Shown here piece by piece: positions 14,928-22,002 of a stretch of 26,734 nucleotides of DNA. The notes under the pieces are model-generated. The model was not told the origin of the DNA. It made no database searches and saw only the letters and a list, made by a program, of their open reading frames with translations. The stretch comes from JAVKSL01 sp039583695 (GTDB lineage Bacteria; Actinomycetota; Acidimicrobiia; Acidimicrobiales; JAJPHD01). A program made the translations under genes and the position numbers. The stretch covers positions 1-26,734 of the forward strand of contig JAVKSL010000039.1 of assembly GCA_039583695.1 (NCBI GenBank), written 5' to 3'. Numbering within the stretch: position 1 is the first letter of the stretch; every line of letters starts with the position of its first letter.

Positions 14928-15608
14928 GTGAGCAGCGCTGCGGGCACGATCGTGGTGATCGAGGACGATCCCAACATCGCGGAGCTGGTCGAGGCCTACC
15001 TCCGGAGGGAGGGGTTCAGGGTGCTCCGGGCTGGCGATGCCACCAGCGGCCTGGCGCTGGTCCGCCGGGACGCGCCCCGGCTCGTGGTGCTGGACATCGG
15101 CCTGCCTGGGAACGTCGACGGGCTGGAGTGCTGCCGGCGGCTGCGGGCATCTGGGCAGGTACCGGTGTTGATCCTGACCGCCCGCGACGCCGAGGTCGAC
15201 CGGGTGGTCGGCTTGGAGCTGGGGGCTGACGACTACATGACCAAGCCTTTCTCGCCCCGCGAGATGGTGGCCAGGGTGCGGGCGATCCTGCGACGGGTCG
15301 ACGGGCCGGCGCCGGACGGGCCCCGGGTGGTGAGCGTGGGAGGCATGGAGATCGACACTGCGCGCCGGGAGGCCAGGGCAGAAGGCCAGGTGGTGGCCCT
15401 CGCCACCAGGGAGTTCGATCTGCTGGCCTACCTGGCAGCCAACGCCGGGCTGGCGCTGTCGCGCCAGCAGATCCTCGACGCGGTCTGGGGGCACGGTTGG
15501 TACGGCGACGAACGGACAGTGGACGTGCACGTCCGCCAGCTGCGCAAGAAGCTCGGCAGCTCCCTACCCCTGGCCACGGTCTGGGGCATCGGCTACAGGC
15601 TCGGCTGA
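14928..15608 (+). CDS. OmpR/PhoB-family response regulator
   Basis: A 226-residue two-component regulator. The receiver domain (about 8-120) has VVIEDDPN, the phosphoacceptor Asp56 in LVVLDIGLPG, Thr84 and Lys106 in DDYMTKPF. The winged-helix domain (about 130-226) shows LATREFDLLAYLAANAG, the RQQILDAVWG helix, and RTVDVHVRQLRKKLG before VWGIGYRLG. The GTG at 14928 is the only suitable start and has a TAGGCT box 6 nt upstream. Its partner kinase follows on the same strand after a 118-bp spacer consisting of tandem repeats. Target genes and signal are unknown; the secreted cell-wall protein downstream is a possible member of its regulon (inference). Confidence 0.95.
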   Translation: MSSAAGTIVVIEDDPNIAELVEAYLRREGFRVLRAGDATSGLALVRRDAPRLVVLDIGLPGNVDGLECCRRLRASGQVPVLILTARDAEVDRVVGLELGADDYMTKPFSPREMVARVRAILRRVDGPAPDGPRVVSVGGMEIDTARREARAEGQVVALATREFDLLAYLAANAGLALSRQQILDAVWGHGWYGDERTVDVHVRQLRKKLGSSLPLATVWGIGYRLG

Positions 15609-15610
15609 GC

Positions 15611-15720
15611 ACCGTGGGGCTCGGCGCAGGCCCGCCTGCTCGGCACGGGCTCGGCGCCTGCTCGGCACGGGCTCGGCACGGGCTCGGCGCAGGCCCGGCG
15701 CCTGCTCGGCACGGGCTCGG
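15611..15720 (+). repeat. 22-bp tandem repeat array (11-bp sub-repeats) between regulator and kinase genes
   Basis: Three identical 22-bp copies lie at 15633-15654, 15655-15676 and 15699-15720, each made of CGCCTGCTCGG followed by CACGGGCTCGG. The interval 15677-15698 is also exactly 22 bp and is a diverged copy (CACGGGCTCGG then CGCAGGCCCGG); 15611-15632 is a further degenerate unit. The two 11-mers share GCTCGG at their ends. A 22-bp period does not keep reading frame, which argues against coding. The last unit runs into the GGAG that serves as Shine-Dalgarno for the kinase. No spacers separate the copies, so it is not a CRISPR. Confidence 0.85.
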
Positions 15721-15726
15721 AGCACG

Positions 15727-17061
15727 TTGAAACGTCACCTCGTCGCCGCCATCGTGGCGGTGGTCACCGGAGCGCTGCTCGTGGCCGGGTTCGGCACCCT
15801 GGTGCTGGAGCGCCACGCAGCGGCCAACGCAGCCCGGAGCGCCATCCGCTCGCAGGCCCAAGTCCTGGCATCCGAGGCCGACCTGGCGATCAAGCCCGCT
15901 GCGCTGGCTCGCATCCGGGCTGTGGCCCGTCTGGAGGGCGCCGCTGTGGTACCGCTGGGTCGGGGCGGAGCACCAAAGAGCCCCCTTCCGGCGGGGGTCA
16001 GCAGGGGCGAGCTGCACCTGGGCAACCTCGCGGCCGGGCAGGTGGTGTCCGGGAACCGGGGAGATATCGCGTTCGCAGCGGTGCGGATCTTTCCCCGTCG
16101 CAATCCGAGTGCCAGGCTGGTCCTGGTCATCACCAGGCGCTTCAGCGGGCCAGTGAACGGGGGGGTGGTGCTGGCATTGGCCATCGGAGCGACGCTTTTG
16201 ATCTCCGCTCTGGTGGCGGTCTGGCTGGCGCGGCGGATCAGCCGACCCTTGGAGGCGGCAGTCGGCGGCACTGAGCGGATCGCCGCAGGCGAGCTCGACG
16301 TGGTGGTCCCTGTCGCCACCAGCTCCTACCCCGAGCTGGCCCGCCTGGCCCGCTCGATCAACACCCTGGCTGCCAGCCTGAGCCGGTCGCGGGGGTTGGA
16401 GAGGCAGTTCCTCATGTCGGTGTCACACGACCTGCGCACGCCGCTCACCTCGATTCGTGGGTTCGCCGAGGCGATAGGCGACGGCACCGTCGCCGATCCG
16501 GTCCGGGCCGCTGCGGTCATCGGTGCGGAGGCCCGGCGGCTCGAGAGACTGGTGAAGGACCTGTTGGAGCTGGCTCGCCTCGACGCAAGGCACTTCTCGA
16601 TGGCGATACGTCAGTGCGAGCTGGGCGAGATCGTGGCCGACACTGCGGAGGGCTTCAGGCCGCTGACCGACGAGGCGGGCCTGGAGCTGGACGTCTCGGT
16701 CGAGGAAGGTCTGTGGGTGAGCGCCGACCCCGACCGATTGGCTCAGATGCTGGCCAACGTGGTTGAGAACGCCTACAAGTTCGCCCGACAGCGGGTGACC
16801 GTGCGGGCGGGACGGCTCGGGGAACAGGTGGCTGTAGCGGTGACAGACGACGGTCCGGGCATCGAGGCAGGTGCTCTGGTCTTCGACCGGCTGTATTCAT
16901 CGAACCGGACCCCCTCTCGGCAGGCTGGGAGCGGTCTCGGCCTGGCGATTGTGGCCGAGCTGGCCCAGGCGATGGAGATCTCGGTGAAGGCGGGATCGCC
17001 CGCTAGTGGCGCGGGGACAGAGATCGTGGTTTACTGGGCTCCAGGGCGGGCTCCGGGTTGA
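15727..17061 (+). CDS. Membrane-bound sensor histidine kinase (HAMP-HisKA-HATPase)
   Basis: 444 residues: a first membrane helix at about 5-25, an extracytoplasmic sensor region of about 120 residues, a second helix at about 146-168, a HAMP-like linker (169-221), HisKA with the phosphoacceptor His234 in SVSHDLRTPLTS, and a HATPase domain with N-box NVVENAYKFA, G1 DDGPGI and G2 GSGLGLAI. It should autophosphorylate and pass phosphate to the OmpR-type regulator encoded just upstream. The periplasmic-side part has no recognisable sensor domain. The start is TTG at 15727 with GGAG at 15719-15722. The upstream repeat array separates it from its regulator, which may affect coupling. Confidence 0.93.
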   Translation: MKRHLVAAIVAVVTGALLVAGFGTLVLERHAAANAARSAIRSQAQVLASEADLAIKPAALARIRAVARLEGAAVVPLGRGGAPKSPLPAGVSRGELHLGNLAAGQVVSGNRGDIAFAAVRIFPRRNPSARLVLVITRRFSGPVNGGVVLALAIGATLLISALVAVWLARRISRPLEAAVGGTERIAAGELDVVVPVATSSYPELARLARSINTLAASLSRSRGLERQFLMSVSHDLRTPLTSIRGFAEAIGDGTVADPVRAAAVIGAEARRLERLVKDLLELARLDARHFSMAIRQCELGEIVADTAEGFRPLTDEAGLELDVSVEEGLWVSADPDRLAQMLANVVENAYKFARQRVTVRAGRLGEQVAVAVTDDGPGIEAGALVFDRLYSSNRTPSRQAGSGLGLAIVAELAQAMEISVKAGSPASGAGTEIVVYWAPGRAPG

Positions 17062-17158
17062 CCGCGCAAAGTCCATCCGGCGTGGGAGACTGCTCACATC
17101 AGCGGAAAACCGGACCCTGCAGCGCGGAGTGCTTCCCACTGGCATAGGAGGCAGTGAC

Positions 17159-19051
17159 TTGAGACCAACCCGACGAATCTACATGAGCCAGTGGCTGCTG
17201 GGCCTCCTCAGCATGCTCGGGTCGTTGATTGTGGTCGTCGTCCTGGTGGCGGGCGCCATGGTGGCGACGCAAGCGCTCGCTAGCAGGCCTGCGTCGGCCA
17301 CCACTGCTCCCAGCTTCTCCGTCGCGCGCCTGTCCGGGCCAAACCGCTTCGCCACCGCGGCGGCTATCGCCCAGGCGACCTTTCCCTCTGGGACCGGGAC
17401 CGTCCTCCTGTCCACCGGGACAACCTTCCCCGACGCGCTGGCAGGCAACTTCTTGGCCGGGAACCTCGGGGCGCCGATCCTTCTGACCAACCCAAGCGGC
17501 GCGACCCCTGCTCCCACGCTCGCCGAGCTGACCGCTCTGCACGCTAAGAGGATCATCATCCTCGGAGGTACGGCTGCTGTGGGCGCAGCCCAGGCGACCT
17601 ACCTGGCGCATCTTGGCTACCAGGTAACGCGTGTGGGCGGGTCGAACCGGTACGAGACCATGAGCCTGGTGGCCGAGTATGCGGGCACCAGTGTGGGCAA
17701 GGACAGCGCTGGGGTCCCAACCGCCATACTGGCAACCGGAAACGCCTTCCCTGACGCCCTGTCGGCCGGGCCCCTGTCGTTCGCGGCCAAGCTCCCCGTG
17801 ATCCTCACCGACGGTCTGGCCCCGACGCTGACTCCCGTCGCAGCCCAGACCCTCACTGCGCTGCACATTGGCCATGTCCTGAGCCTGGGGGGCTCCGCGG
17901 CGATGAACCCGGCAATCAACACCGAGCTCACCAAGATGGGCGTCGACGTGACCCAACTCTCGGGGCCGACCCGGTCGGCGACGTCCATGGCTGTGGCGAA
18001 CCAGGAGGTGAGCGATTGGGGCTTCTCCACCACATCCTTCGACCTGGCGAGGGGGGACGACTTTACCGACGCGCTCACCGCCGGACCGGCGGCCGGAGTC
18101 CAGGACGAGCCCCTGCTCATCACCGCCAGCCCGAGCGATCCAGGCTCGGTGGACACCTACGCCACAGACCATGCGGCGACACTCACGAGCAGCGATGCGC
18201 TCGGCGGCTCCGCCGCCATCACCGACGGCCTCCTATCCGGGCTGGTCAATGCAGTGCTGAGCGTCATCACCGCTTCGCAGACAACCCCCACGACGACCAC
18301 CCCCCCACCGACCACGACGACCACGCTCCCACCGATCAACCCCACCATCGACTACCCGCCGCCCGCCCAACCAGCCGGCTCCCCCTACCCCAACGGTGGT
18401 CTCGGCTACGACATCTCCTGGCCTCAGTGCCCCAACATGGCGCTGCCCACCGGGACCAACCAGTTCGACATCATCGGGGTCAACGACGGCCATGCCTACT
18501 CCATAAACCCCTGCCTCCAAGCCCAGGCCGCCTGGGCTGGCAGTGGGCTGAGCCTGGTGATGAACCTCAACATCCCAGTCCCGGGCTGGGACAACAACCA
18601 GACCAACCACCTGATGGAAGGTCCCGATGCGACCTGTGCCGCCACCCACAACCTCAGCTGCGAGTACTACGACTATGGCTACAACGCGGCCATCAACTCC
18701 ATGGCCAACGCGGCGCTGTACAACATCGACACCAACGTCACCTGGTGGCTGGACATCGAGGCCCCAGGATCCCAGCTGTGGTCGAGCAACACCGCCGACA
18801 ACACCCAGGTGATCGCGGGGGCGATCGCATCCCTCAATGCCGCCGGTCACTATGTGGGGATCTACTCGACCGCATACCAGTGGGGAGAGATCGCCGGCAA
18901 TTACTCCCCGGGTGCAGCCCTCTGGGTAGCCACCGGGAGCGCCCCGGCAAATCTCGCCGACTGGTGCAGCTCAGCTTATACCTTCGGCGGTGGCACCACC
19001 TGGTTGGTACAGTTCGGCCGGGGCAGCTTCGACGGAGACTACTCCTGCTGA
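17159..19051 (+). CDS. Secreted cell-wall-binding protein: three CW_binding_2 repeats plus GH25/DUF1906-like domain
   Basis: A 630-residue exported protein. Residues 1-45 form a signal peptide (MRPTRRIY, a long Leu/Val core, then ATQALASRPASA). Three cell wall-binding repeat 2 units follow: about 57-150 (RLSGPNRFATAAAIA, TFPDALAGNFLAG, ILGG), 158-260 (RVGGSNRYETM, AFPDALSAGPLS, LGG) and 266-365 (QLSGPTRSATSMAVA, DFTDALTAG, LGG). A Thr/Pro linker (375-410) leads to a C-terminal domain (415-630) with GYDISWPQCP (Asp418), IIGVNDGHAYS, WWLDIEAPGSQLW (Asp532, Glu534) and GIYSTAYQW, resembling the GH25/DUF1906 (Rv2525c-like) glycoside-hydrolase-like fold. It probably binds and perhaps cleaves cell-wall glycan. 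Start: TTG 17159, 7 nt after AGGAGG (17146-17151). An ATG at 17183 would remove eight residues, including the basic n-region. Its last 81 bp overlap the MFS gene. Confidence 0.9.
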   Translation: MRPTRRIYMSQWLLGLLSMLGSLIVVVVLVAGAMVATQALASRPASATTAPSFSVARLSGPNRFATAAAIAQATFPSGTGTVLLSTGTTFPDALAGNFLAGNLGAPILLTNPSGATPAPTLAELTALHAKRIIILGGTAAVGAAQATYLAHLGYQVTRVGGSNRYETMSLVAEYAGTSVGKDSAGVPTAILATGNAFPDALSAGPLSFAAKLPVILTDGLAPTLTPVAAQTLTALHIGHVLSLGGSAAMNPAINTELTKMGVDVTQLSGPTRSATSMAVANQEVSDWGFSTTSFDLARGDDFTDALTAGPAAGVQDEPLLITASPSDPGSVDTYATDHAATLTSSDALGGSAAITDGLLSGLVNAVLSVITASQTTPTTTTPPPTTTTTLPPINPTIDYPPPAQPAGSPYPNGGLGYDISWPQCPNMALPTGTNQFDIIGVNDGHAYSINPCLQAQAAWAGSGLSLVMNLNIPVPGWDNNQTNHLMEGPDATCAATHNLSCEYYDYGYNAAINSMANAALYNIDTNVTWWLDIEAPGSQLWSSNTADNTQVIAGAIASLNAAGHYVGIYSTAYQWGEIAGNYSPGAALWVATGSAPANLADWCSSAYTFGGGTTWLVQFGRGSFDGDYSC

Positions 19052-20257
19052 GCGCCTGGCGAGCTGCTCCCGGAACCACAGCACCAGGCCGGTGGCGCCA
19101 GCGGCAGCGCCCAGAGCGCATACGCCTGCCCAACCAGCGTCGGTCCAGACGACCCCCGCCACCGCCGAGCCAACCGATCCGCCCGCGAAAAAGCACACCA
19201 TGTAAGCAGTGTTCAGCCTGCTCCTGGCATCATCTCGGAGGCGGTAGATGATGCTCTGATTGGTGACCTGAGTCCCCTGGACACCCAGGTCCAGGACCAC
19301 CACCCCCAGGACCATCGCCCACAGGTGGCTGCCCCCGACGAACAAGAACACGAAGGCGATGCAGGTGGCGGCGAGGAACACACCTGTCGCTGCCGCCGAG
19401 TGACCCCGGTCCGCCAGCCTTCCTGCCACCGAGGCGCAGGCCGCGCCGGCCGCGCCGGCGAGGCCGAACAGCCCGATTATCAGGTTGGGAAAATGGTAGG
19501 GCGGACCTGACAGCTTGAAGGCGGCAACGGTCCAATACACGCTGAACGAGGCGAACACCAATGCGCCATAGGCCCCCCGCCGCCGCAGCTCTGGCTCGGA
19601 GACAAAGATGCCGATCACAGAGCCCAGCAAGCGAGGGTAGGCCACCGTGGCTCGGGGACGGCTGACCGGCAGCACCGTGCGCAGCAGGACCACCAGCCCA
19701 GCCATGAGCCCGCACGTCAGCCAGAACACCGACCGCCACCCGGCCACCTGGGCGAGGGCACCCGCGACGGTCCGAGCCAGCAGGATGCCGAGCAGCAGCC
19801 CGGTCATCACTGTCCCCACCACCTGGCCACGGACCCGCTCGCCCGACAGATCGGCCGCCAGGGGTACCAGGATCTGAGCCACCACCGAGGTGAGTCCCAG
19901 GATGCAGACCGTGAGGTCCAGCACCCCGATCGAGGGAGCCAACGCGGTGCCCGCCGCAGCTACTGCGCTGAGCATCAGGACTCCGACAACCAGCCGGCGT
20001 CGTTCGGCAAGGTCGCCGAGCGGCACCACGAAGATCAGCCCGACTGCATAGCCCGCCTGAGCCAGGGTGATGACCGTCGCCGCCCTGGCTGGCGTGGTGG
20101 CCAGGCTGTGGGCCAGCGAGGCGAGTATCGGCTGCGCGTAATACAGGTTTGCGACCGCTAGCCCGCAAGCGGTGGCAAGGACCAGCTGGAGCCAGCGAAT
20201 GGGCTGGGCGTCAGGTGCCAGCTCGCCAGCCCCCAAGGCCGGCCCTGCGCCTGTCAA
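18971..20257 (-). CDS. MFS transporter
   Basis: A 428-residue major facilitator protein with about 12 hydrophobic segments. Near the N-terminus is NLYYAQPILASLAHSL, then GLIFVVPLGDLAERRRLVV, the loop 2-3 motif typical of DHA1-like drug/metabolite efflux MFS. The middle cytoplasmic loop (about 195-215) is short. Substrate is unknown. The TTG at 20257 overlaps the larE stop by 4 bp (TTGA). The C-terminal tail after the last helix (about 30 residues, RSAGVVSVEAAPAELYQPGG...) is encoded antisense to the last codons of the cell-wall protein gene, which converges on it. Being coupled to larE and hemQ hints at a shared transcript but not at a shared function. Confidence 0.9.
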   Translation of the reverse strand: MTGAGPALGAGELAPDAQPIRWLQLVLATACGLAVANLYYAQPILASLAHSLATTPARAATVITLAQAGYAVGLIFVVPLGDLAERRRLVVGVLMLSAVAAAGTALAPSIGVLDLTVCILGLTSVVAQILVPLAADLSGERVRGQVVGTVMTGLLLGILLARTVAGALAQVAGWRSVFWLTCGLMAGLVVLLRTVLPVSRPRATVAYPRLLGSVIGIFVSEPELRRRGAYGALVFASFSVYWTVAAFKLSGPPYHFPNLIIGLFGLAGAAGAACASVAGRLADRGHSAAATGVFLAATCIAFVFLFVGGSHLWAMVLGVVVLDLGVQGTQVTNQSIIYRLRDDARSRLNTAYMVCFFAGGSVGSAVAGVVWTDAGWAGVCALGAAAGATGLVLWFREQLARRSAGVVSVEAAPAELYQPGGATAEGIS

Positions 20258-21165
20258 GCCCGGTGGTGACTCGACACCCGCGCCAAGGCCGGTCCGACCC
20301 GGAGTGACCGGTTTAGGTTCCCCGAGCGCAGGCCCTCCAGATCGAGGGTCACGTAGTCGTATCCCGCGGCCTTCACCGCGGCCACCACCTCAGCTCGCTG
20401 GTCGACCGCCCTGCCCAGCTCCCCCAGTGCCACCTCGATCCGGGCCGCCCGGCCATAGTGACGCACCCGGAGCTCGACGAAGCCGAGGGCCCGGAGCCCC
20501 GCCTCCGCCCGCTCCACCGAGTCGAGCACCCCCACGGTGACCGGTGTGCCATAGGGCACCCGCGAGGCAAGGCAGGCAGCAGCCGGCTTGTCCCAGGTGC
20601 GCAGCCCGGCCAGCCGGGATGCCTCCCGCACGTCGGCTTTGGCGAACCCAGCCGACACCAGCGGGAACACCGCGCCCCCCTGGGCGGCTGCTACCTGTCC
20701 GGGTCGGTGCTCCCCCAGGTCGTCGCAGTTGACCCCCAATACGACTGTCGCACGCTCCTCCGCGGTGGCAAATGGCGTCAACGCCGACATCAGCCCGGCC
20801 TTGCAGTGGTAGCAACGCTGGCCGTCGTTAGCCACGTAGGCAGGCTCGGCCAGCTCATCGGTCACCACCTCGACCCATCGCAGCCCCCACTCGCTGGCCA
20901 GCGCGGCACAGTCAGCCCGCTCCCACGCCGCCAGGCTGGGCGAGACCGCGGTCACGCACAGCGCCCGCTCGGAACCCAGCTCGCCGGTGGCCACCCAGGC
21001 CAGGTAAGCCGAGTCCGCCCCGCCCGAGAAGGCCACGACAACCTGACCCAACGCCGCCAGCTCGGCACGCAGGGCGGATTCGAGGGCACCCAACCGGGCC
21101 ACCGGGCGGGCCACCGGGCCACCGGGACCATCCTGGGAAGGGTTACGGTCGTCTAGCAACGACAA
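20254..21165 (-). CDS. larE: ATP-dependent sacrificial sulfur transferase, LarE family
   Basis: PP-loop (N-type ATP pyrophosphatase) enzyme. In Lactiplantibacillus LarE activates pyridinium-dicarboxylate mononucleotide and donates sulfur from its own cysteine in nickel-pincer cofactor synthesis. Motifs: VVVAFSGGADSAYLA (42-56), a CYHCK pair (Cys118/121), LGVNCDDLGEHRPG (143-156) and the catalytic cysteine Cys198 in PAAACLASRVPYG. Neither larB nor larC lies nearby, so the cofactor role is inferred. The longest frame starts with TTG at 21165 but gives about 20 more residues than usual before the P-loop. GTGs at 21114 and 21102 or TTG at 21093 fit the family better, and would leave the 21129-21179 hairpin in the untranslated leader. 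The DNA at 21090-21125 is an imperfect GGGCCACC repeat. Confidence 0.9.
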   Translation of the reverse strand: MSLLDDRNPSQDGPGGPVARPVARLGALESALRAELAALGQVVVAFSGGADSAYLAWVATGELGSERALCVTAVSPSLAAWERADCAALASEWGLRWVEVVTDELAEPAYVANDGQRCYHCKAGLMSALTPFATAEERATVVLGVNCDDLGEHRPGQVAAAQGGAVFPLVSAGFAKADVREASRLAGLRTWDKPAAACLASRVPYGTPVTVGVLDSVERAEAGLRALGFVELRVRHYGRAARIEVALGELGRAVDQRAEVVAAVKAAGYDYVTLDLEGLRSGNLNRSLRVGPALARVSSHHRA

Positions 21166-21179
21166 CCGTTCCCAGGATG
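21129..21179 (-). promoter_or_regulatory. Nested hairpin at the hemQ-larE junction
   Basis: CATCCTGGGAA (21129-21139) and TTCCCAGGATG (21169-21179) are perfect 11-bp inverted repeats. Between them GGTT/AACC and GTCGT/ACGAC can extend the stem, leaving a six-base loop CTAGCA. The structure begins 26 bp after the hemQ stop and covers the longest predicted larE start. There is no U-tract, so it is more likely an mRNA-processing, attenuation or translation-control element than a simple terminator. Confidence 0.45.
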
Positions 21180-21204
21180 ACCCAGGGATCCCACGAAGAT
21201 GCCC

Positions 21205-21879
21205 TCATGGTGACCCCTCACCCAGGATCGCCTCCACCTCCGCCACCATCCCGGTATAGAAGGGCCCGAACTCGGCGTAGTGAGCCGACGCCGGATCGAA
21301 GCGCATGGTGTACACGACGTCCTTGAGGTCGTCGTAGGTCAGTGCGAACAGCGTGACTCCCCACTCCCAGTCGTCCAGACCGGCCGACCCGGTGATCAGC
21401 TGGGCCACCCGGCCAGCGAAGGTCCGTCCCACAGAACCGTGCCCACGCATCAGGGCCTCCCGCTCGTCATAGCCGAGCGCGTACCAGTTGTGGCCCTCCG
21501 AGCGCCGCTTGGACATCGGGTAGAAGCACCATGCACTCATGTCCTCCACCGGCGGCAGGTTGGGCTGCAGGCGCGCCCGCCTCCCAGCCGGCGACGCTCC
21601 CGCGGCGTACTCCGACACCTCGGTGAGCGACACGTACGACCACACCAATGTCAGCCCCGCCGCCCCCAGCGCTGCCTGCAGTTCCCGCAGTCGCCACAGG
21701 TCCGGCCCCGCCGCCATCACACAAAGGTCCGCCTTGTGGCCGATCACCCCCACTGTCACCACCTGATAGCCGTCGGCCCGGATCGACTTGAGGGCACCCT
21801 CCAACCCAGGCCGGTCCAGCCCCGCACCAACCCGGTAGAACAGGTGAACAACGCCCCAGCCAGCAAGTGCCTCGTCCAT
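21205..21879 (-). CDS. hemQ: Coproheme decarboxylase (HemQ, chlorite-dismutase family)
   Basis: Catalyses the last step of the coproporphyrin-dependent heme pathway, decarboxylating Fe-coproporphyrin III to heme b; this pathway is typical of Actinobacteria and Firmicutes. The 224-residue protein contains WCFYPMSKRR with the catalytic-type Tyr120, HNWYALGYDEREALM, the proximal heme ligand His147 in RGHGSVGRTF, and the C-terminal DDWEWGVTLFALTYDDLKDVVYTMRFD segment. The ATG at 21879 has a TAGGCT hexamer 9 nt upstream (21889-21894), the same arrangement as trpC. First gene of hemQ-larE-MFS. Other heme genes are not in view. Confidence 0.95.
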   Translation of the reverse strand: MDEALAGWGVVHLFYRVGAGLDRPGLEGALKSIRADGYQVVTVGVIGHKADLCVMAAGPDLWRLRELQAALGAAGLTLVWSYVSLTEVSEYAAGASPAGRRARLQPNLPPVEDMSAWCFYPMSKRRSEGHNWYALGYDEREALMRGHGSVGRTFAGRVAQLITGSAGLDDWEWGVTLFALTYDDLKDVVYTMRFDPASAHYAEFGPFYTGMVAEVEAILGEGSP

Positions 21880-21888
21880 AGTGAGCCC

Positions 21889-21894
21889 AGCCTA
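21889..21894 (-). promoter_or_regulatory. -10-like TAGGCT box upstream of hemQ
   Basis: The minus strand has TAGGCT ending 9 nt before the hemQ ATG. The same hexamer with the same spacing precedes trpC. It fits a short-leader actinobacterial promoter; no -35 box is evident. Confidence 0.4.
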
Positions 21895-21952
21895 CCGGCG
21901 CACCCACGCCCCCTGGGCACGGCGGCCGGCGGACCACCGTGCACAATTTTGC

Positions 21953-21993
21953 AAAAAAAAAATGGGGCGCCCCGGAAAAACCGGAGCGCCCCA
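21953..21993 (-). terminator. Rho-independent terminator of groEL
   Basis: A 13-bp stem with one mismatch (TGGGGCGC...GCGCCCCA and CCGG...CCGG, 21963-21993) around a five-base loop is followed on the minus strand by ten consecutive T residues (21962-21953). It lies 10 bp after the groEL stop codon and is a textbook intrinsic terminator, separating groEL from hemQ. Confidence 0.95.
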
Positions 21994-22002
21994 CGTGAGC
22001 GA

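Noticed and set aside
15611..15720. CRISPR array
   Set aside because: Units are contiguous without unique spacers and there are no cas genes.
15497..15730. Open frame with repeated Gly-Leu-Gly-Ala-type peptide between regulator and kinase
   Set aside because: Generated by the 22-bp tandem repeat, which shifts frame at each unit; no Shine-Dalgarno or homology.
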